Numbered from the stretch's first letter, positions 24,541 to 32,909 are shown. The stretch is DNA of 64,000 bases from Amycolatopsis eburnea (GCF_003937945.1 NZ_RSEC01000008.1:62001-126000), one strand, 5' to 3'. The notes: a model not told the origin generated them from the sequence alone. A program made the numbers and translations.

Positions 24541-25665
24541 TCACGCCCGCACCTCGGCCAGGACGCGCCACTGACCACCGTCGGGACCGGCCTCCAGGGT
24601 GCCACCGGCCAGCGCCAGCCGCTCCCGCATCCCGGCCAACCCGAAACCTTCACCTGTTCGAGTGACACCGAGGGTGTTGCGGACGTCGAGCCGGACGGTC
24701 TCGGGCGCGTAGCCCAGCCGCACCTCGACGTCCTCCCCTGGCGCGTGCTTGCCCGCGTTCGTCAGCGCCTCCCGCGCGGTGCCGGCGAGCGCGACGACCA
24801 CCGCGGACGGCAGCGGGCGCGGCTCGCCGTCGGCGGCGAAGGTGACGGACACGCCGTGGTCGCGGGCGTGCGCGGCGGCGGCCGCGGCGAGGACGTCGGC
24901 CAGCGGCGGGATGTCCCGTCTGAGCACGGCGACGGCGTTCCGCGCCTCGGCGAGCCCGTCGGCGGCGAGCCGGCGCGACCGCTTGACCGACCGCAGCGCA
25001 CCGTCCACATCGGACTTTTCGGCGAGCAGCGCTTCGGCCAATTCGAGCTGGACCCCCAGCGCCCCCAGCGAATGCGCGAGGACGTCGTGGAGTTCGCGGG
25101 CGATCCGGGTGCGTTCGTCGAGCGCGGCGGCGCGCGCGTGCTCGGCCTGCGCGAGCCGCGTTTGTTCGAGCAGCGCTTCGGCCTGCTTCGCCTGCACCTC
25201 GTACTGGCGGCGGTTGAGCCCGACCAGGACGAGCAGCAGGAGCACGGCGGGTTCGGCGAGCGCCGCGCCGGGGCCGTGCCCGGCGAGCACGTGCGACGTC
25301 ACCGCGAGGGCGATGTCGAGCAGGCCGATCCCGAGGATCACGCCGACGCCGGTCGTGGTCAGCGTCGCGAGCCTGCCGAGCGCGACGGCGGACAGGATGA
25401 TCGCCGAGGAGTCCGCGGCCCGCCCGACCAGCGCCGCGGGCAGCGCGCTCGCGACGGCGAGCAGCACGGCGGCCGTCTTCGGCAGCCTCGGCGCGAGGAC
25501 GACGAAGCCCAGCCAGCAGGCGCTCGCGACGCCGTAAGCGGCCCAGACGCCCGGGGCAGGCTCGCGCGCGGTGAGCAGCGTCAGGGCGAAGAAGAGCGTG
25601 CCGAGCAGCTGCACCACGAGCCAGCTCGGCGCGATGGTGTCCGGCAGCAGGGGACGTTTCGGCAC
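24541..25665 (-). CDS. Orphan sensor histidine kinase (NarL/DesK-type, HisKA_3)
   Basis: The 374-residue protein has an N-terminal block of about five to six membrane helices (residues 15-150), the dimerisation/phosphoacceptor motif RIARELHDVLAHSLG (His193) and a short HATPase domain with REALTNAGKHAPG (Asn303) and GFGLAGMRERL. Such kinases normally pair with a LuxR-type response regulator, but none is adjacent. Upstream lies a GAF regulator only 18 nt away, and downstream glnX begins 94 nt later on the same strand. Its partner must be elsewhere, or it works with this neighbourhood in a way not described (inference). Confidence 0.9.
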   Translation of the reverse strand: MPKRPLLPDTIAPSWLVVQLLGTLFFALTLLTAREPAPGVWAAYGVASACWLGFVVLAPRLPKTAAVLLAVASALPAALVGRAADSSAIILSAVALGRLATLTTTGVGVILGIGLLDIALAVTSHVLAGHGPGAALAEPAVLLLLVLVGLNRRQYEVQAKQAEALLEQTRLAQAEHARAAALDERTRIARELHDVLAHSLGALGVQLELAEALLAEKSDVDGALRSVKRSRRLAADGLAEARNAVAVLRRDIPPLADVLAAAAAAHARDHGVSVTFAADGEPRPLPSAVVVALAGTAREALTNAGKHAPGEDVEVRLGYAPETVRLDVRNTLGVTRTGEGFGLAGMRERLALAGGTLEAGPDGGQWRVLAEVRA

Positions 25666-25683
25666 GCCCCCATCTTTCCCGGA

Positions 25684-26946
25684 TCAGCCGCGGATCGCCG
25701 GGGCCAGGGAGTGCGGGAGCACGGCTTCGGGGTCCGGCGGCCGCCGGACCAGCACCTCGACGTCGTCGGCGAAGCGGTACGGCTTCGCGTCGAGGATGCC
25801 GCCGAAGTGGCGGCGCAGCCGGGACATCTCGGCGCGGACGGTGACCGTGCGGCCGGCGTCGCCGAACAGGTCGGCCGACAGCTCGGAGGCCGACCGGCCG
25901 TCGCGGTGGCTGGCCAGCACGTACAGCATCTCGGCGTGGCGCGGGCTGAGCCGGTGCGTCCAGGTGCCGGTGGCGCCGGCCACGGTCAGCTCGGGCTCGC
26001 GCGGCGACCGGACGTCGAGCACGACGCGGGTGGGCGGCGCGGCGTCGTCCTCGGCGGGCCGGATCAGCCAGCCGCCGGGAACGGGCTCGACAGCGCAGTT
26101 GCCGTACGCCGGCAGCCAGACGCGGCCGGGTTTGAGCCCGGTCGGCAACGCGATCCGGTCGACCGGCGCGAGGCCGGCGGCCGCGGCGACCCAGCCGTGC
26201 TCGTCGGCCACCACGGCCGGCCCGCCGACCTTGCCGAGCACGGGCGCGGCGAAGCCCCGCAGCCGCTCGAGCTCGGTGAGGTGGGTGGTGCGCAGCTGCG
26301 CCTGCGCGAGCCGCGCCACGGCGTCGACCAGCGCCAACGTCGTCGGGTGGACGGTCGGGGCCGGACCGGAGAGGTCGACGACGCCGAGGAGCTTGCCGTC
26401 CCGCGGATCGTGCAGCGGCGCGGCGGCGCACGTCCAGGAGTGCTGGGCGCGGACGTAGTGCTCGGCGGAGTAGACCTGGACCGGGCGGCGCGCGACCAGC
26501 GCGGTGCCGATCGCGTTGGTGCCGACGGACTCTTCCCGCCAGTCGACGCCTTCGACGAACCCGAGCCCGTCGGCGCGGCGGCGGACCGCGGCGCTGCCGT
26601 CGCGCCAGAGCACCTGGCCGCCCGCGTCGACGATCACCATGATGTGCGCGGCCTGCTCGGCGAGGGTCAGCAGGCCCCCGCGCAGCGTCGGCAGGGCTTC
26701 GGCCAGCCCACTCGTGCGGCGGCGCGTCTCCAGCTCTTCGGCGCCCAGGACGGGCGCGGGCGCGCGGCCGTCCGGGTCGACGCCGAGCCGGCGCATCCGT
26801 TGCCAGGACGCGCCGATGACCGCCCGCGGGCGGCTGGGCAGGGCTTTTCCGGCCAGGGCCGCTTCGTGCACCTGCGCGAGGACACGGGCGTGCCGCCGGG
26901 GGTCGGCCCCGGCCGGCAACGCTGCCTCGAGGTCTCGCTGACCCAA
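25684..26946 (-). CDS. GAF-domain transcriptional regulator (AcoR-like, lacking the AAA module)
   Basis: The 420-residue protein begins like AcoR-type activators (RPRAVIGASWQRMRRLGVDP). It contains a GAF domain (about 90-215, with EESVGTNAIGTALVARRPVQ, VYSAEHY, SWTCAAAPLHDP) and a C-terminal winged-helix-like part (TWTHRLSPRHAEMLYVLASH, then TVRAEMSRLRRHFGG). The central sigma-54 AAA domain is missing, as is usual in actinobacteria. It lies 79 bp after acoB on the same strand and probably controls the acoXAB operon. A TTG at 26946 with AAGGAG six nt upstream is the likely start. Confidence 0.82.
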   Translation of the reverse strand: MGQRDLEAALPAGADPRRHARVLAQVHEAALAGKALPSRPRAVIGASWQRMRRLGVDPDGRAPAPVLGAEELETRRRTSGLAEALPTLRGGLLTLAEQAAHIMVIVDAGGQVLWRDGSAAVRRRADGLGFVEGVDWREESVGTNAIGTALVARRPVQVYSAEHYVRAQHSWTCAAAPLHDPRDGKLLGVVDLSGPAPTVHPTTLALVDAVARLAQAQLRTTHLTELERLRGFAAPVLGKVGGPAVVADEHGWVAAAAGLAPVDRIALPTGLKPGRVWLPAYGNCAVEPVPGGWLIRPAEDDAAPPTRVVLDVRSPREPELTVAGATGTWTHRLSPRHAEMLYVLASHRDGRSASELSADLFGDAGRTVTVRAEMSRLRRHFGGILDAKPYRFADDVEVLVRRPPDPEAVLPHSLAPAIRG

Positions 26947-27025
26947 CCGCCACTCCTTGCGCTCTGCCTCCTCAGTCTGCCTTTTCGATCCGGTGATCGG
27001 AAGGTGGCGACGATCTCGCTGTGCG

Positions 27026-27973
27026 TCAGCGCCGGTACGCGACGACCGCCTTCGCGGCGTTGAGGACCTTCTGCGCGTCCGGGATGTACAGGTCTTCGAG
27101 CGCGTCGGAGAACGGCACCGGCGTGTGCGGCGGCGTCACCATCTCGATCGGCGCCCGCAGCGAGCCGAACGCCTCCTTCGCGACGAGCGCCGAGATGTCC
27201 GTGGCGAGGTTGCACCGTGGCGACGCCTCGTCGACGACGACCAGCCGTCCGGTCTTCCGGACGCTCTCCAGGATCGTCCCGGTGTCGAGCGGGCTGGTCG
27301 TGCGCGGGTCGATGACCTCGGCTTCGATCCCGGAAGCCGCGAGCTCGCGCGCGGCCCCTCCGGCCATGGCGACCATGCGGCCGATCGCGACGACGGTGAC
27401 GTCGCCGCCCTCGCGGACGACGTTCGCCTCGCCGAACGGGATCGCGTAGCTCTCCTCCGGGACGTCGCCGCTGGTGCCGTACAACGCCTTGTGCTCGCAG
27501 AAGATCACCGGGTCGTCGTCCCGGATGGACTGGACGAGCAGGCCTTTCGCCTCGTACGGGCTCGACGGGACGACGACCTTCAGCCCGGGGACGTGCGTGA
27601 AGATCGGGTACAGGCACTGCGAACGCTCCGCGGCGGCCCGCAGCCCGGCGCCGTACACCGTGCGGATGACGACCGGCGTGCGGGCGTTGCCGCCGAACAC
27701 GTACCGGAACTTGGCGGCCTGGTTGAAGATCTGGTCGAAGCACGCGCCCACGGAGCCGAGTTCCGCGACCGGCCGCTGCCCGCGCGTCGCGGCGCCGATC
27801 GCCGCGCCCACGAACGCCGACTCGGCGGACGGCGTGTCGAGCACCTGGCCGGGGAACCGCTGGAACAGCCCCGTGGTGACGCCCTCACCCAGCACGATCA
27901 CCGATGCGTCCCGGGCCATCTCCTGCGCGAGCGCCTCGTCGATCGCCTCGCGGTAGCTGATCGTCCTGGCCAC
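27026..27973 (-). CDS. acoB: Acetoin/2-oxoacid dehydrogenase E1 component, beta subunit
   Basis: The 315-residue protein matches E1-beta subunits: YREAIDEALAQEMARDASVI, LDTPSAESAFVGAAIGAATRG, FDQIFNQAAKFRY and the C-terminal EVIDPRTTSPLDT segment followed by VVVDEA. The GTG start has GAGGAG about 9 nt upstream. It follows the alpha subunit by 12 nt. With AcoA it forms the ThDP-dependent E1 that cleaves acetoin, or decarboxylates a 2-oxoacid, before transfer to a lipoyl E2. No E2 or E3 gene is in this operon. Confidence 0.88.
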   Translation of the reverse strand: MARTISYREAIDEALAQEMARDASVIVLGEGVTTGLFQRFPGQVLDTPSAESAFVGAAIGAATRGQRPVAELGSVGACFDQIFNQAAKFRYVFGGNARTPVVIRTVYGAGLRAAAERSQCLYPIFTHVPGLKVVVPSSPYEAKGLLVQSIRDDDPVIFCEHKALYGTSGDVPEESYAIPFGEANVVREGGDVTVVAIGRMVAMAGGAARELAASGIEAEVIDPRTTSPLDTGTILESVRKTGRLVVVDEASPRCNLATDISALVAKEAFGSLRAPIEMVTPPHTPVPFSDALEDLYIPDAQKVLNAAKAVVAYRR

Positions 27974-27985
27974 GGCGTGCGCTCC

Positions 27986-28885
27986 TCAGTACGTCACGTA
28001 GACGTCGGTCTCGAGGTCTTCCCTCGTGGGTTTCGGTGCGGCCTTCGCCGCCGAGACGGCGTCCTCGATCAGCTTCGCGACTTCGGCGTCGATGTCGTCG
28101 AGGACCGGTTCGCCCAGCTCACCGCGGTCGGTGACGCGCGCCCGGAACCGGTCGAGGCAGTCGAGTCCCGCGGAGCAGCGGGTGAACTTGACCTCGATCA
28201 GCGTCGGGCCGCCGCCCTCTCGGGCGCGCTCGACGGCTTCTCCGGCTGCTTCGTGGACGGCGAAGAAGTCGAACCCGTCGACGATCACACCGGGCACGCC
28301 GAACCCGGCGGCCCGGTCGGCGATGTTGTCCGACGCCACGGACCAGGCACTCGCCGTCACCTCGGCGTAGCCGTTGTTCTCCGCGACGAAGATCGCGGGG
28401 AGGTTCCAGGCGGACGCGAGGTTCAACGCCTCCAGCGTCGTCCCCTGGTTGCCGGCGCCGTCGCCGAAGAACGCGACGCCGACACCGCCGGTGTTCTGCT
28501 GTTTCGCGGCGAGCGCAGTGCCGCAGATGAGCGGCGGGCCACCGCCGACGACGCCGCTCGCGCCGAGCAGTCCCTTGGCGAGGTCGGCGATGTGCCACGA
28601 GCCGCCCTTGCCGTGGCAGGCCCCGGTCTTGCGGCCGTAGATCTCGGCCATCATGGCGTGGACGTCGACGCCCTTGGCGATGCAGTGGCCGTGGCCGCGG
28701 TGGGTGCCGGCGATCGCGTCACGGTCGTCGAGGTGGAGGCAAACCCCGGCGGCCGAGGCCTCCTCACCGGCGTAGCCGGGCACGGACCCGGGGATTTCGC
28801 CGGTTGCGAACTCCTGGCGCACCCGCTCTTCGAACGTCCGGATGGTGCGCATCACGCGATAGGCCTCCCGCAGGGTGTCCGTCAT
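27986..28885 (-). CDS. acoA: Acetoin/2-oxoacid dehydrogenase E1 component, alpha subunit
   Basis: The 299-residue protein carries the ThDP-binding motif GDGAGNQG (141-148) closing with ENN (169-171), plus THRGHGHCIAKG and the phosphorylation-loop equivalents typical of E1-alpha. The shorter length and the CHGKGGSWHIADLAKGLLGA segment resemble acetoin dehydrogenase AcoA rather than pyruvate dehydrogenase. GGAAGGAG precedes the ATG at 28885, which overlaps the acoX stop by 4 nt. It functions with AcoB as an alpha2-beta2 E1. Confidence 0.88.
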   Translation of the reverse strand: MTDTLREAYRVMRTIRTFEERVRQEFATGEIPGSVPGYAGEEASAAGVCLHLDDRDAIAGTHRGHGHCIAKGVDVHAMMAEIYGRKTGACHGKGGSWHIADLAKGLLGASGVVGGGPPLICGTALAAKQQNTGGVGVAFFGDGAGNQGTTLEALNLASAWNLPAIFVAENNGYAEVTASAWSVASDNIADRAAGFGVPGVIVDGFDFFAVHEAAGEAVERAREGGGPTLIEVKFTRCSAGLDCLDRFRARVTDRGELGEPVLDDIDAEVAKLIEDAVSAAKAAPKPTREDLETDVYVTY

Positions 28886-29916
28886 CTTCGACGCTCCTTC
28901 CCGTGCGCGGTTTCCGTGCGCAACAGCCCTTTCCGCGCCGCTTCCGCCATCGCCGCCCGGACGTCGACGCACCACGGCCCGTCCGGTTTGAGCTCGACGA
29001 ACGCGCTCTCGCCCGTCTTCAGTTCGAGTTCACGCTCACCGTCGAGCGCGATGACCCCACCGGCCGCGGCCAGCTCGACGCGCACGCCGGGCCGGAGCAC
29101 GCCCCACCCCCGCACCCCGACGGGCCGCACGAGCCCGGGCGCGATCGGCGCCTGCACGACGTACGGCGTCTCCCCGACCGGGCCGAGCTGCAGCGCGACG
29201 CCGTCCGGGCTGGAGCGCGGGCTGGGACAGAGCTGCCCAGGAACGCTCGAGAGGCCGATGCCGTCCGGCTCGGCGAAGGTGCAGTACAGCTCGGTGAGCG
29301 TCGCCGGGTCCCACAGCGCCCGCGCCCCGATGTGCTTGCTCAGCGACACGCAGACGTCGACGAGCGCGATCTCACGACGTGCTTTCGTGACGACCTCCAG
29401 CACGCTGACCCGGTGCGTGACGAGGTCGGGGTCGATCTGCCCGGTCGCGATCAGCCCGGCGGCCAGTCCCGCGACGGTCGCCTCCCGCATCTGCGGGAAC
29501 GCGTTGTTGGTCCCGGTCGACAGCGCGATGATCGGCACGTCTTCGCAGGCCGCGGCCGCAACGCGGGCAGTCCCGTCCCCACCGAGGACGACGATGACCC
29601 CGGCACCGGCCTCGACCATCCGCCGCACGGCGTTGGTCGTGTCGGCCGCGGTGCCGGTGAGCGGGTCGTCGTCGCAGAAGTCGACCTTGGGCCAGGTCCC
29701 GCCCCGGCCGAGCGCCCGCAGGACCGCGGCGGAGATCCCGCCCAGGTCGGTCGAGACGAGGGCGCGGTCGAGCCCGGTCACGGCGAACGCCGCCAGCAGC
29801 CGCTGGACCATGTTCGCCTTCTCCGCGGTGGGGAACACCGAAGCTTGCGCGACCAGCCGGCGGATGTCCCGTCCCGAAGCCGGATTCGCGACGATCCCCG
29901 CCACCGTTTCACCCAC
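28882..29916 (-). CDS. acoX: AcoX-type ATP-NAD kinase-fold protein
   Basis: The 344-residue product has the NAD-kinase/diacylglycerol-kinase fold signatures VAGIVANPASGRDIRRLVAQ at the N-terminus and VIVVLGGDGTARVAA in the middle, followed by IIALSTGTNNAFP. This matches AcoX, which accompanies acetoin dehydrogenase genes in many bacteria and whose role is still unclear. The GTG at 29916 has GGAGGT eight nt upstream. It is the first gene of the acoX-acoA-acoB operon and is preceded by palindromes that may be operators. Confidence 0.85.
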   Translation of the reverse strand: MGETVAGIVANPASGRDIRRLVAQASVFPTAEKANMVQRLLAAFAVTGLDRALVSTDLGGISAAVLRALGRGGTWPKVDFCDDDPLTGTAADTTNAVRRMVEAGAGVIVVLGGDGTARVAAAACEDVPIIALSTGTNNAFPQMREATVAGLAAGLIATGQIDPDLVTHRVSVLEVVTKARREIALVDVCVSLSKHIGARALWDPATLTELYCTFAEPDGIGLSSVPGQLCPSPRSSPDGVALQLGPVGETPYVVQAPIAPGLVRPVGVRGWGVLRPGVRVELAAAGGVIALDGERELELKTGESAFVELKPDGPWCVDVRAAMAEAARKGLLRTETAHGKERRR

Positions 29917-30002
29917 CTGACCTCCCGATACTTCACCGGAGAACAGGAGACTCCGCGGGCGGCGCGGAAGGAAGGGTTGCAGGCCGTTGCAGTGCCGAGC
30001 GG

Positions 30003-30061
30003 CACCCAGGAGGCGTCGAACGTCACCTGGGTGATCTCCAGTGGACAGTCCAACCTGGAGA
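30003..30061. promoter_or_regulatory. Palindromes upstream of acoX (candidate operators)
   Basis: Two inverted repeats lie 87-145 bp before the acoX start: CACCCAG/CTGGGTG at 30003-30033, and TCTCCAG/CTGGAGA at 30035-30061, which encloses the perfect palindrome TGGACAGTCCA at 30042-30052. They lie in a 163-bp gap between acoX and the convergently placed HMA gene end. Control by the GAF/AcoR-like regulator is inferred. Confidence 0.45.
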
Positions 30062-30079
30062 AAAACCAACCGGACGCGG

Positions 30080-30304
30080 CTACGGGACGAGGCTGACGGG
30101 ACCCTCGTAGGTGTAACCGGCCTCTTCGACCGCGCTCCGGACGTCGTCTTCGGCCAGCGTGGCTCCTGAGCGCACAACGACCCGGCCGGTCGGCACGTCG
30201 ACGTCCACTTCGGTCACTCCGGGCAGCGCCGTGAGCTCTTCGGTGACCGACTGCGCGCAGTGGCCGCAGCTCATCCCGGAGACGGTGTAGCCGTGCTCGA
30301 TCAT
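30080..30304 (-). CDS. Heavy-metal-associated domain protein (CopZ-like copper chaperone)
   Basis: The 74-residue protein is one HMA domain with the metal motif GMSCGHCAQSV (Cys13, Cys16), the strand EVDVDVPTGRVVVRSG and the helix EDDVRSAVEEAGY. Such proteins carry Cu(I) to exporting ATPases or repressors, but neither is nearby. The ATG at 30304 was chosen because homologues start just before the first strand; a codon 12 nt upstream is also possible. It begins 18 bp after the cold-shock terminator, so it needs its own promoter or read-through. Confidence 0.85.
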   Translation of the reverse strand: MIEHGYTVSGMSCGHCAQSVTEELTALPGVTEVDVDVPTGRVVVRSGATLAEDDVRSAVEEAGYTYEGPVSLVP

Positions 30305-30321
30305 GGTGCGCAGCATACGAA

Positions 30322-30354
30322 AAGGGCCGCCACCCCGAACGGGTGACGGCCCTT
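30322..30354 (-). terminator. Terminator of the second cold-shock gene
   Basis: Arms AAGGGCCG and CGGCCCTT with an extended CACCC/GGGTG inner stem; on the reverse strand the hairpin is followed by TTTTCG. It lies 15 bp after the cold-shock stop codon. Confidence 0.85.
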
Positions 30355-30368
30355 CCCCAAGATCAAAG

Positions 30369-30572
30369 TCAGATCACGGTGACCGACGTGGCCTGCGGGC
30401 CCTTCTGGCCCTGGCCGATCTCGAACTCGACGCGGGCGTTCTCCTCGAGGGTGCGGAAGCCGTTACCCTGGATCTCGCTGTAGTGAACGAAGACGTCGCC
30501 GCCACCGTTGTCGGGGGTGATGAAGCCGAACCCCTTCTCGGAGTTGAACCACTTCACAGTGCCCTGAGTCAT
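30369..30572 (-). CDS. Cold-shock protein (CspA family), second copy
   Basis: The 67-residue protein has [16 protein letters not shown] (RNP1), [10 protein letters not shown] (RNP2) and [16 protein letters not shown]. It is close to the copy at 13383-13586 but has GG(N)GGDV in the loop before RNP2. GGAGA lies about 9 nt before the ATG. It is a single gene with its own terminator. The expected role is nucleic-acid chaperoning. Confidence 0.96.
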   Translation of the reverse strand: MTQGTVKWFNSEKGFGFITPDNGGGDVFVHYSEIQGNGFRTLEENARVEFEIGQGQKGPQATSVTVI

Positions 30573-30778
30573 CAAAAATCTCCATGTGTAACACCAAAAC
30601 AGGAAGCCACTTCGGCGACCCGGGTCAGCACCCGGACGGTTTGCTTCCTCGGCGAGGAGACACTACGCCCGCTGAGTTCTGCGAGCGTGACTCATCACGA
30701 ACACAAAAATCGAGACCTTCAGCAGTAAAGCACACCTTGACCAGGGCGGACAAGCGCTCGTCACCCGGGCGAGGTGAG

Positions 30779-30952
30779 CTATTCGCCACTCGCCGGGCGC
30801 AGTCCTTCCGTGGTGAAGGGCGAACGCCAGGCCGTGTCGTGCTCGGCCGCGACCACGGCGTCGTCGTGGGCCTCGGCGGAGGCGCTGAACAGCACCGGTA
30901 CGACGCCGGAGGACTTCCGCGCTGGTTCGGATGCGTGCTGGTGATCGGTCAC
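30779..30952 (-). CDS. Small uncharacterised protein (57 aa)
   Basis: A GTG at 30952 preceded by GAGGGGAG at 7-8 nt opens a 57-codon frame with mostly G/C-ending codons: MTDHQHASEPARKSSGVVPV, then LFSASAEAHDDAVVAAEHDT, then AWRSPFTTEGLRPASGE. The product is hydrophilic, Ala/Glu/Asp/His-rich, with no Cys and no membrane segment. I do not recognise a family. The good ribosome site and codon bias are the only support. Confidence 0.5.
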   Translation of the reverse strand: MTDHQHASEPARKSSGVVPVLFSASAEAHDDAVVAAEHDTAWRSPFTTEGLRPASGE

Positions 30953-31166
30953 GTCGAAACTCCCCTCGTTCCCTGCCCGCTTCGGCGCGGGTCATGACCG
31001 TGATGGTGCCATGCGGCACCGACAGAAACCGGTTGTCTCCCGCCGGGACCCGGCCGGGAAGGTTCAGCGGCGAACCACCACCGGAACACCGTCAGGCTAC
31101 CTGAGCCTTCGTCGTGCTACCACACAACTTTCCCGGCGTTTCCCGTAATGAAACCGAGTGAAATCG

Positions 31167-32798
31167 TTACGGGGCGGGAGGTTGCGGGCGGGCCTGCGCG
31201 AGCAGCGCCGAAAGCCGGACGTCCGGCGTCACCACATCGGGGTCCGTCCGCACGTCGATGACGCACGGCCGCTGCCGCACCAGCGCACTGGCGATGATCG
31301 GCTCCAGCTCTTCCCGATCGTCCACGGTGTACCCGGCCGCGCCCAGTCCACGCGCCCACGAAGCGAAGTCGGTCAGCGGGATCGACACCCCGGACAGCCG
31401 CCCGTGCGTCCGCGCCTGGTGCATGGCGAGCGCGCCGTGCACGCCGTTCTGGAAGACGACGACCATCACCGGCGCCCGGTACCGCACGGCGGTTTCGATC
31501 TCCTGCCCGGTCATCAGCGTTCCGGCGTCCCCCACCATGGCCACGACGGTCCGCCGCGGCTCGGCGAGCTTCGCCGCGACGGCCGCCGGCACGGCGTACC
31601 CCATCGCGGCGTTGCTTGGGCCGAGCTGGCTGCGGGGCGCGGTGAAGCACCAGTAGCGGTGCATGAACTGCGCGAAGTTGCCGGCGTCGCTGGTCACGAT
31701 GGTGTCCTCGGGCGCCAGCTTCCGCAGCGCCCGGACGACGTCCACCGGGTGCACCCGCGTGTTCCCGCTGGTGTCGGGCGGGGTCATGAACGTGTGCACG
31801 GCCGCGTTCGCCGCCGAGGCCCGCCTGGTCCGCGGCGACGCCACGGCTCGCAGTTCCCGCAGGAACGGCTCGACCTCGGAGTCGACGCGGAACGTGAGCC
31901 CCCGTCGCTTCGGGCTGACGTCGATCCCGGTCCCGACCATCACCAGCGTCTGCTGCGGCGTCGGGTAGCGGTACGCCTGCGTGGTCACCTCGTCGAGCTG
32001 GGTGCCGAGCGCGACCACGAGATCGGCCCGCTCGAGCGCGTCGAGCTGCCGGGCCGGGATGCCGAGCCCGAGGTGCCCGGCGTAACGAGCGTGGTTCTCG
32101 GGGAAGGCGTCCTGCCGCCGGAAGGCGTTGTAGACGGGCAGCGCGAGCTCGTCGGCCACGGCGATCAGCTCGTCCCGCGCCGACCGCGCCCGCCCGCCGA
32201 CGATGACCACGGGGTACTTGGCCTCGTCCACCAGCTGCGCGACGGCGTCCGCCGAACGGCCCAGCGTCCCGGACGCCGGCGGCCGCACCCGCGCCATCGG
32301 CTTCGCCGCGTCGTAGGGCATCCCCCAGACGTCACAGGGCACGCCGAGCACAACCGGCCCCGGCCGTCCCTCTTGTGAGGTGGTCAGCGCGTGCGCCAGC
32401 AGCCCCGGCAGGCTGTCCGGGTCGGTCACCCGCAATGTCGACTTGGCGATCGACTCGAACATCGCCGTCAGGTCCGACGTCGGCAGCTCCCCGGACGACG
32501 AAGGCACCGGTTCGGTCGCCGGCGTCTCCAGCAGGACGACCATCGGGGTCTCGTCCTGGTACGCCGTTTGGACGCCGATCGCCAGGCTCGCCGCGCTCGG
32601 CCCCCGGCTGGCGAGCAGCACGGCGGGACGCTCGGTGAGCTTGCCCTCCGCCTCCGCCATGAACGCCGCACCCGCGTCGTGGCGGGCCGAGACCAGCGTG
32701 ATCTCCCGCTCGCGTTGCAGTGCGTCGAGCAGTTCCAGGAAGGACTCACCGACCACCGCGTAAACGCGGCGGACGCGCGCCTCGGTCAGGATCCGCAC
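31167..32798 (-). CDS. Thiamine-diphosphate-dependent enzyme (acetolactate synthase/benzoylformate decarboxylase family)
   Basis: The product has the three-domain POX fold. The Pyr domain has the catalytic glutamate in AVVGESFLELLDAL (Glu18 of the stated start). The central domain follows (SADAVAQLVDEAKYPVVIVG). The PP domain has the metal motif MVGDAGTLMTGQEIETAVRY and FQNGVHG. The reaction (decarboxylation or carboligation) is not resolved. The GTG at 32798 gives 543 residues, but family-like residues (LGATVAQTAV) continue upstream without a canonical start codon, so the true N-terminus may be about 10-14 residues longer. It is divergent from the transhydrogenase gene. Confidence 0.85.
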   Translation of the reverse strand: MRILTEARVRRVYAVVGESFLELLDALQREREITLVSARHDAGAAFMAEAEGKLTERPAVLLASRGPSAASLAIGVQTAYQDETPMVVLLETPATEPVPSSSGELPTSDLTAMFESIAKSTLRVTDPDSLPGLLAHALTTSQEGRPGPVVLGVPCDVWGMPYDAAKPMARVRPPASGTLGRSADAVAQLVDEAKYPVVIVGGRARSARDELIAVADELALPVYNAFRRQDAFPENHARYAGHLGLGIPARQLDALERADLVVALGTQLDEVTTQAYRYPTPQQTLVMVGTGIDVSPKRRGLTFRVDSEVEPFLRELRAVASPRTRRASAANAAVHTFMTPPDTSGNTRVHPVDVVRALRKLAPEDTIVTSDAGNFAQFMHRYWCFTAPRSQLGPSNAAMGYAVPAAVAAKLAEPRRTVVAMVGDAGTLMTGQEIETAVRYRAPVMVVVFQNGVHGALAMHQARTHGRLSGVSIPLTDFASWARGLGAAGYTVDDREELEPIIASALVRQRPCVIDVRTDPDVVTPDVRLSALLAQARPQPPAP

Positions 32799-32843
32799 GG
32801 CCGTCTGGGCGACGGTCGCTCCCAGTTGGTATCTAATGAGGAG

Positions 32844-32874
32844 AGCTTAGGCGGGCACCGTTCAGTGCAGTCAA
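32844..32874 (-). promoter_or_regulatory. Possible promoter of the ThDP-enzyme gene
   Basis: On the reverse strand TTGACT (32874-32869) and TAAGCT (32849-32844) resemble -35 and -10 boxes with a 19-bp spacer. The predicted transcript start lies very near the in-frame codons where the protein similarity begins. Weak evidence only. Confidence 0.3.
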
Positions 32875-32909
32875 GTGATCTTCGCCGAAACCCGGCAAGG
32901 ATGGGCCGA

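Noticed and set aside
30663..31019. Alternative 118-codon reverse frame over the 57-codon gene
   Set aside because: Its product is Arg-rich with no ribosome site at the start; the overlapping 57-codon frame has the better site and codon bias.
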